A stretch of 8,779 nucleotides of DNA from Bog-159 sp035602155 (GTDB lineage: Bacteria > Acidobacteriota > Terriglobia > Bryobacterales > Bryobacteraceae): contig DATNMW010000206.1 in assembly GCA_035602155.1 (NCBI GenBank), positions 1 to 8,779 on the forward strand, given 5' to 3'. The position numbers and the translations under genes were made by a program. The notes below the pieces were generated by a model that had not been told where the DNA came from, did not search any database, and was given only the letters and a program-made list of their open reading frames with translations. Shown here piece by piece: positions 6,142-8,779 of the stretch; position 1 is the stretch's first letter; the number at the start of each line of letters is the position of its first letter.

Positions 6142-6277
6142 CTGGTGTGTCGAGTAGTGACCCGACGCCGCGGTTCCGACCGGCTGAGCGACTGGCCTCG
6201 CTTGGCCTCGGCCAAAACCGCTAGCGATATTGCCTGTAAGTGGGCTCACCATCCTTCGCAGCCCCCACATGCGGTCG

Positions 6278-8659
6278 TCAGCCCCGCCGCAGCAGTTCCG
6301 CTGGGTCCGTCCGCATCGCCGCGCGCACCGGGAACCAGCAGCCGGCCGCTGCCGCCATCGCAAGCAGCACGACCGCCGCGGCGATTGCCGGGAACTGCCA
6401 TGTGGCCATGGCGCCGAGCCACTGCTCCAGCAGCGGTCGTAATCCGAGCGCCGCACCCACGCCCAACGCTGCGCCGGCCGTAACGGCCAGAACCAGGCCG
6501 TGTGTTACGTTCCAGGCCATCCGGCTGGGGGGCGCGCCGAGCGCCAAGCAGACCGCAAGCTCATGGTTCCGTGCGGCCACGGTCCCGGCAGCCACGGCGT
6601 ACACGCCTTGAAGGCAGAGTGCCAGCCCGAGAAGCCCTGTCAGAAGCATGCCTGCCATGCGCGCCAGCGGTCGCGTCAGCGTCGACTGCCAGCGCGCCTG
6701 CATCGTGGAAACGTCCGTAATCACCGCCGGGATCGTAATTCCGTCGAACAGTTGTCGCGCCAGGGCGGCGACGGAGTCAGCCGACGCCGTCGTGCGCAGA
6801 ATCACTTCCCCGCACCCATTCGCCGACTGCGCCTCGGGCAGATAGACCATCGGAAACGGCTTCTGAGACCAGTAACCGGTGAAATTCGCGGTAACACCCG
6901 CAATCCTGAGGTGATTCTGGAACTTCGACCCGAAATTGATCAGGGAACCCACCGCGTCCTTCGGCGAAATCCAGTTCTTCTGCGCCATGTCCAGACTGAT
7001 AATCGCCACTTTCTCACCGTGCATGTTGTCGGTGCGGTCAAAACCGCGGCCGTACAGAATCGGAATCCCGAGCGTGCGGAAGTAGCCAGGCGAAACAGAG
7101 ATGGCATATGTGGCTGCACGCTGGACGTCGGCGGCATCGCCCTGCTTCAAAAAGGGCACGGGAGAACCGGGCGGAGGGAACACATCCACGAGCGCGATCG
7201 CCTCCGTGCCCGGCAGCCGCTCGAGCTGGGACAGCACTTGCCGGTCGAAGTCCAGCGTTTGGGCGTCGGTGCCTAAGGCGTTTGCGCGTGTGTCGAGCGA
7301 CATCAGCACCGTGCGACGCGGAGCCGGCCCAAGATTGGCGGCGGAGCGTGTGGCATAGGCTCCGACTGTCAGCGACGCTGCCGCCAGCAGACAAATTCCG
7401 GCGCCGGCTTGGGCTGCTGGCAGGATCAACCACCATCGGCCAGCCCGTGGACTGCGATCGCTGAGCCCGGTGTATCCCGATCCGCTCGTTGACAGCGCGC
7501 GCGCAGCCCCTGGCCCGTCCGTGGTAGCCGCGGCTACCAGCAACGCCGACCAAACCAGCGCCGCGGCCAGTGCAAAGGCCGCGAAGCCGATCAGAATGGC
7601 AAGGTTTAACGGCGGGGGTTGCTCCAGCGGGGGCCCGAGGCCGGCCGCCGGCACCAACCACGCCAGCACTCGCAACAGGGCGAGTGCAAACGCCACGCCC
7701 AGTCCCAGCGATAGGAGCGCGAGCAGGCATTTTTCCGACGCCACTTCACGCCACAATCGCCAGCGGCTCGCGCCGAGTGCGGCCCGAATGGCAATCTCCC
7801 GCCATCGCCGTCTGCCCTCAGCCCCCATCAGGATGGCGAGATTGACACAGCCCACCAGAAACACCAACGCCACGCCCAGTACCAGCAGGCCCATGGTCTG
7901 ACGCACCGGGCCTTGTGCTATCGCCTCCGGGCTCTGCACTACCGGGCGTCTCCGCCTATCAAAGCTGTAGCGCTGCCCCAGCCTCTCCGCGACCGCCGCC
8001 AGCGCCGCCTCCGCCTGCGCGACGCTGATTCCAGGACGGAGGCGCCCGAGACCAAAAAAAGACGGATCTTGCCGCGGTCGGGCCGCACTATCGCGCTCCA
8101 GGATGTACCACACGTCCGTCGCGTCTTTGGTGAACGGGAGCGGGATGCTGACGCGGCGCGGAAGTACGCCGGTTATGCGCACGAGCCTCTCATACTCCCC
8201 TGTCGCGCTTGGCCCGAGTCCAATAGTCGTGCCGACGACCGAGGGACTGCCACCGTAGCGGCTCTGCCAAAATTCATAACTTATCCAGGCCGGGGGCACG
8301 GCGCCAGCTTGGGGCTTGGGGCCTACGGGTTCGTCGTCCGGCCGCACTTCGCGCCCCAAGACGGGGCGGATGCCTAGGTCGCTGAACACGCTCGCGTGGA
8401 TATAGCAAGTGCGGATTTTTGTCGCCCCTCGGGCGTCGAGCACCCAGAGTGGTATGGGATTAAAGCCCCCGAATGTGGCAAAGATGCTGTGGGTAGCATC
8501 CCCTAAGTCCGCGAGGTCCGAGCCCGATATCCCGATGATCTGGTCGCTCGACTCGGGGCGCTCCCAAGCCACAACCAGCCGCCCCGGGTCGCGATAAGGC
8601 AGCGGCTGGTAGCCCAGCGCCAGCAGTAGACTCACCAGCGCACGGCGCGTGTCAAGCAC
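6278..8659 (-). CDS. ADOP-type (MacB/FtsX-like) orphan permease, N-terminally short
   Basis: A 793-residue inner-membrane protein of the acidobacterial duplicated orphan permease type: two MacB/FtsX-like halves without an ATPase. Residues 18-250 are the first periplasmic core (PLPYRDPGRLVVAWE; ISYEFWQSRYGGSPSVVG; ITGVLPRR). Helices follow at about 256-278, 311-337 and 350-378, with the coupling motif REIAIRAALGASRWRL at 287-302. Helix 409-433 opens the second half; residues 440-660 are its periplasmic core. Helices at 666-692, 718-742 and 757-778 follow, with HELAVCLALGAPPSRM at 699-714. The end RTDPAELLR fits the family. The usual N-terminal cytoplasmic segment and first helix (GIGANTAIFS type) are absent, and none of the three frames in the 120 bases upstream contains them. 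The GTG start has AGGTG seven bases before it. It may be a truncated relic or a variant. Confidence 0.85.
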   Translation of the reverse strand: MLDTRRALVSLLLALGYQPLPYRDPGRLVVAWERPESSDQIIGISGSDLADLGDATHSIFATFGGFNPIPLWVLDARGATKIRTCYIHASVFSDLGIRPVLGREVRPDDEPVGPKPQAGAVPPAWISYEFWQSRYGGSPSVVGTTIGLGPSATGEYERLVRITGVLPRRVSIPLPFTKDATDVWYILERDSAARPRQDPSFFGLGRLRPGISVAQAEAALAAVAERLGQRYSFDRRRRPVVQSPEAIAQGPVRQTMGLLVLGVALVFLVGCVNLAILMGAEGRRRWREIAIRAALGASRWRLWREVASEKCLLALLSLGLGVAFALALLRVLAWLVPAAGLGPPLEQPPPLNLAILIGFAAFALAAALVWSALLVAAATTDGPGAARALSTSGSGYTGLSDRSPRAGRWWLILPAAQAGAGICLLAAASLTVGAYATRSAANLGPAPRRTVLMSLDTRANALGTDAQTLDFDRQVLSQLERLPGTEAIALVDVFPPPGSPVPFLKQGDAADVQRAATYAISVSPGYFRTLGIPILYGRGFDRTDNMHGEKVAIISLDMAQKNWISPKDAVGSLINFGSKFQNHLRIAGVTANFTGYWSQKPFPMVYLPEAQSANGCGEVILRTTASADSVAALARQLFDGITIPAVITDVSTMQARWQSTLTRPLARMAGMLLTGLLGLALCLQGVYAVAAGTVAARNHELAVCLALGAPPSRMAWNVTHGLVLAVTAGAALGVGAALGLRPLLEQWLGAMATWQFPAIAAAVVLLAMAAAAGCWFPVRAAMRTDPAELLRRG

Positions 8660-8682
8660 TTTGAGACACCTGGCATAAGAAT

Positions 8683-8779
8683 TTACTGACTATCTTCCTT
8701 CGTCTTTTGGCCGGGTGGAACCGGCTTGTTGATCCAGACCTCCGAGGGTAGCTGCAGTGGTTGTGGAGGGCGCTGAACG
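8683..8779 (-). CDS. Possible C-terminal tail of an unrecognised gene (partial)
   Basis: One minus-strand frame is open from the window edge to a TAA at 8685-8683 and encodes 31 residues, including LPSEVWINKPVPPGQKTKED. The composition is protein-like and the stop lies 23 bases before the GTG of the permease, as expected for two genes in one transcript. I do not recognise a family, and 31 codons are too few to prove coding. A second frame is open over a similar length. Confidence 0.35.
   Translation of the reverse strand, partial: VQRPPQPLQLPSEVWINKPVPPGQKTKEDSQ

Larger units (their letters stand above)
6094..6277. other. Intergenic region between permease and dipeptidase genes
   Basis: 184 bases containing the dipeptidase promoter and copy B of the repeat near its left end. 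A small inverted repeat TTGGCC-TC-GGCCAA (about 6209-6222) lies in the middle, but its loop is too short for a good hairpin and the T-run sits on the wrong side for a permease terminator. A minus-strand frame from an ATG near 6272 could encode about 53 residues; nothing supports it as a gene. Confidence 0.45.

Noticed and set aside
6112..6272. Possible 53-residue minus-strand protein between permease and dipeptidase genes
   Set aside because: It ends inside the dipeptidase promoter, has poor codon usage and no family resemblance; the region is better explained as regulatory.
8634..8676. ATG at 8676 as start of the permease
   Set aside because: It is out of frame with the permease and meets a stop after 14 codons; the GTG at 8659 with AGGTG upstream is the usable start.

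Overview
The window looks like a chromosomal piece of a high-GC member of the Acidobacteriota, probably close to Solibacter/Bryobacter. This is inferred from two lineage-typical protein types: a secreted NHL-repeat protein ending in a Solibacter-type C-terminal domain (TIGR03437-like), and an orphan two-lobed MacB/FtsX-type permease of the acidobacterial ADOP kind. No transposase, CRISPR array, rRNA or tRNA gene was seen. I found no convincing new multi-gene system; the genes are individually classifiable, and the more unusual signals are in the intergenic DNA.

Layout, left to right. (1) 1-1033, minus: a periplasmic adaptor of the HlyD/MacA kind, cut at its C-terminus by the window edge. (2) 1103-1306, plus, divergent from it: a 67-residue stand-alone Mop/TOBE molybdate-binding protein with a promoter placed so that its mRNA would be leaderless. 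(3) 1307-1598: about 290 bases without a supported gene. (4) 1599-3455, plus: secreted six-repeat NHL protein with the Solibacter-type C-terminus. (5) 3456-3630: convergent gap with several inverted repeats, two of them possible terminators. (6) 3631-4002 and 4014-4676, minus: a small one-helix membrane protein (DUF3592-like) 11 bases downstream of a TalC-type transaldolase, probably one transcript. (7) 4744-6093, minus: an M20 family dipeptidase with all metal ligands. (8) 6278-8659, minus: an ADOP-type permease lacking its usual N-terminal segment. (9) 8683-8779, minus: the possible tail of another gene.

The genes do not form an evident pathway. The adaptor and the permease belong to the broad family of tripartite efflux or membrane-remodelling systems but lie about 5 kb apart. 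The transaldolase (pentose phosphate pathway) and dipeptidase (peptide breakdown) are housekeeping-type genes.

The most interesting non-coding signal is a 20-bp element present three times in the same orientation (1042-1061, 4713-4732, 6122-6141). Each copy lies directly upstream of a minus-strand gene (adaptor, transaldolase, dipeptidase) and a few bases before a -10-like hexamer. All three share 13 of 20 positions, including a core reading GGnCTGTCC on the minus strand. It may be an operator or a scattered palindromic repeat family.
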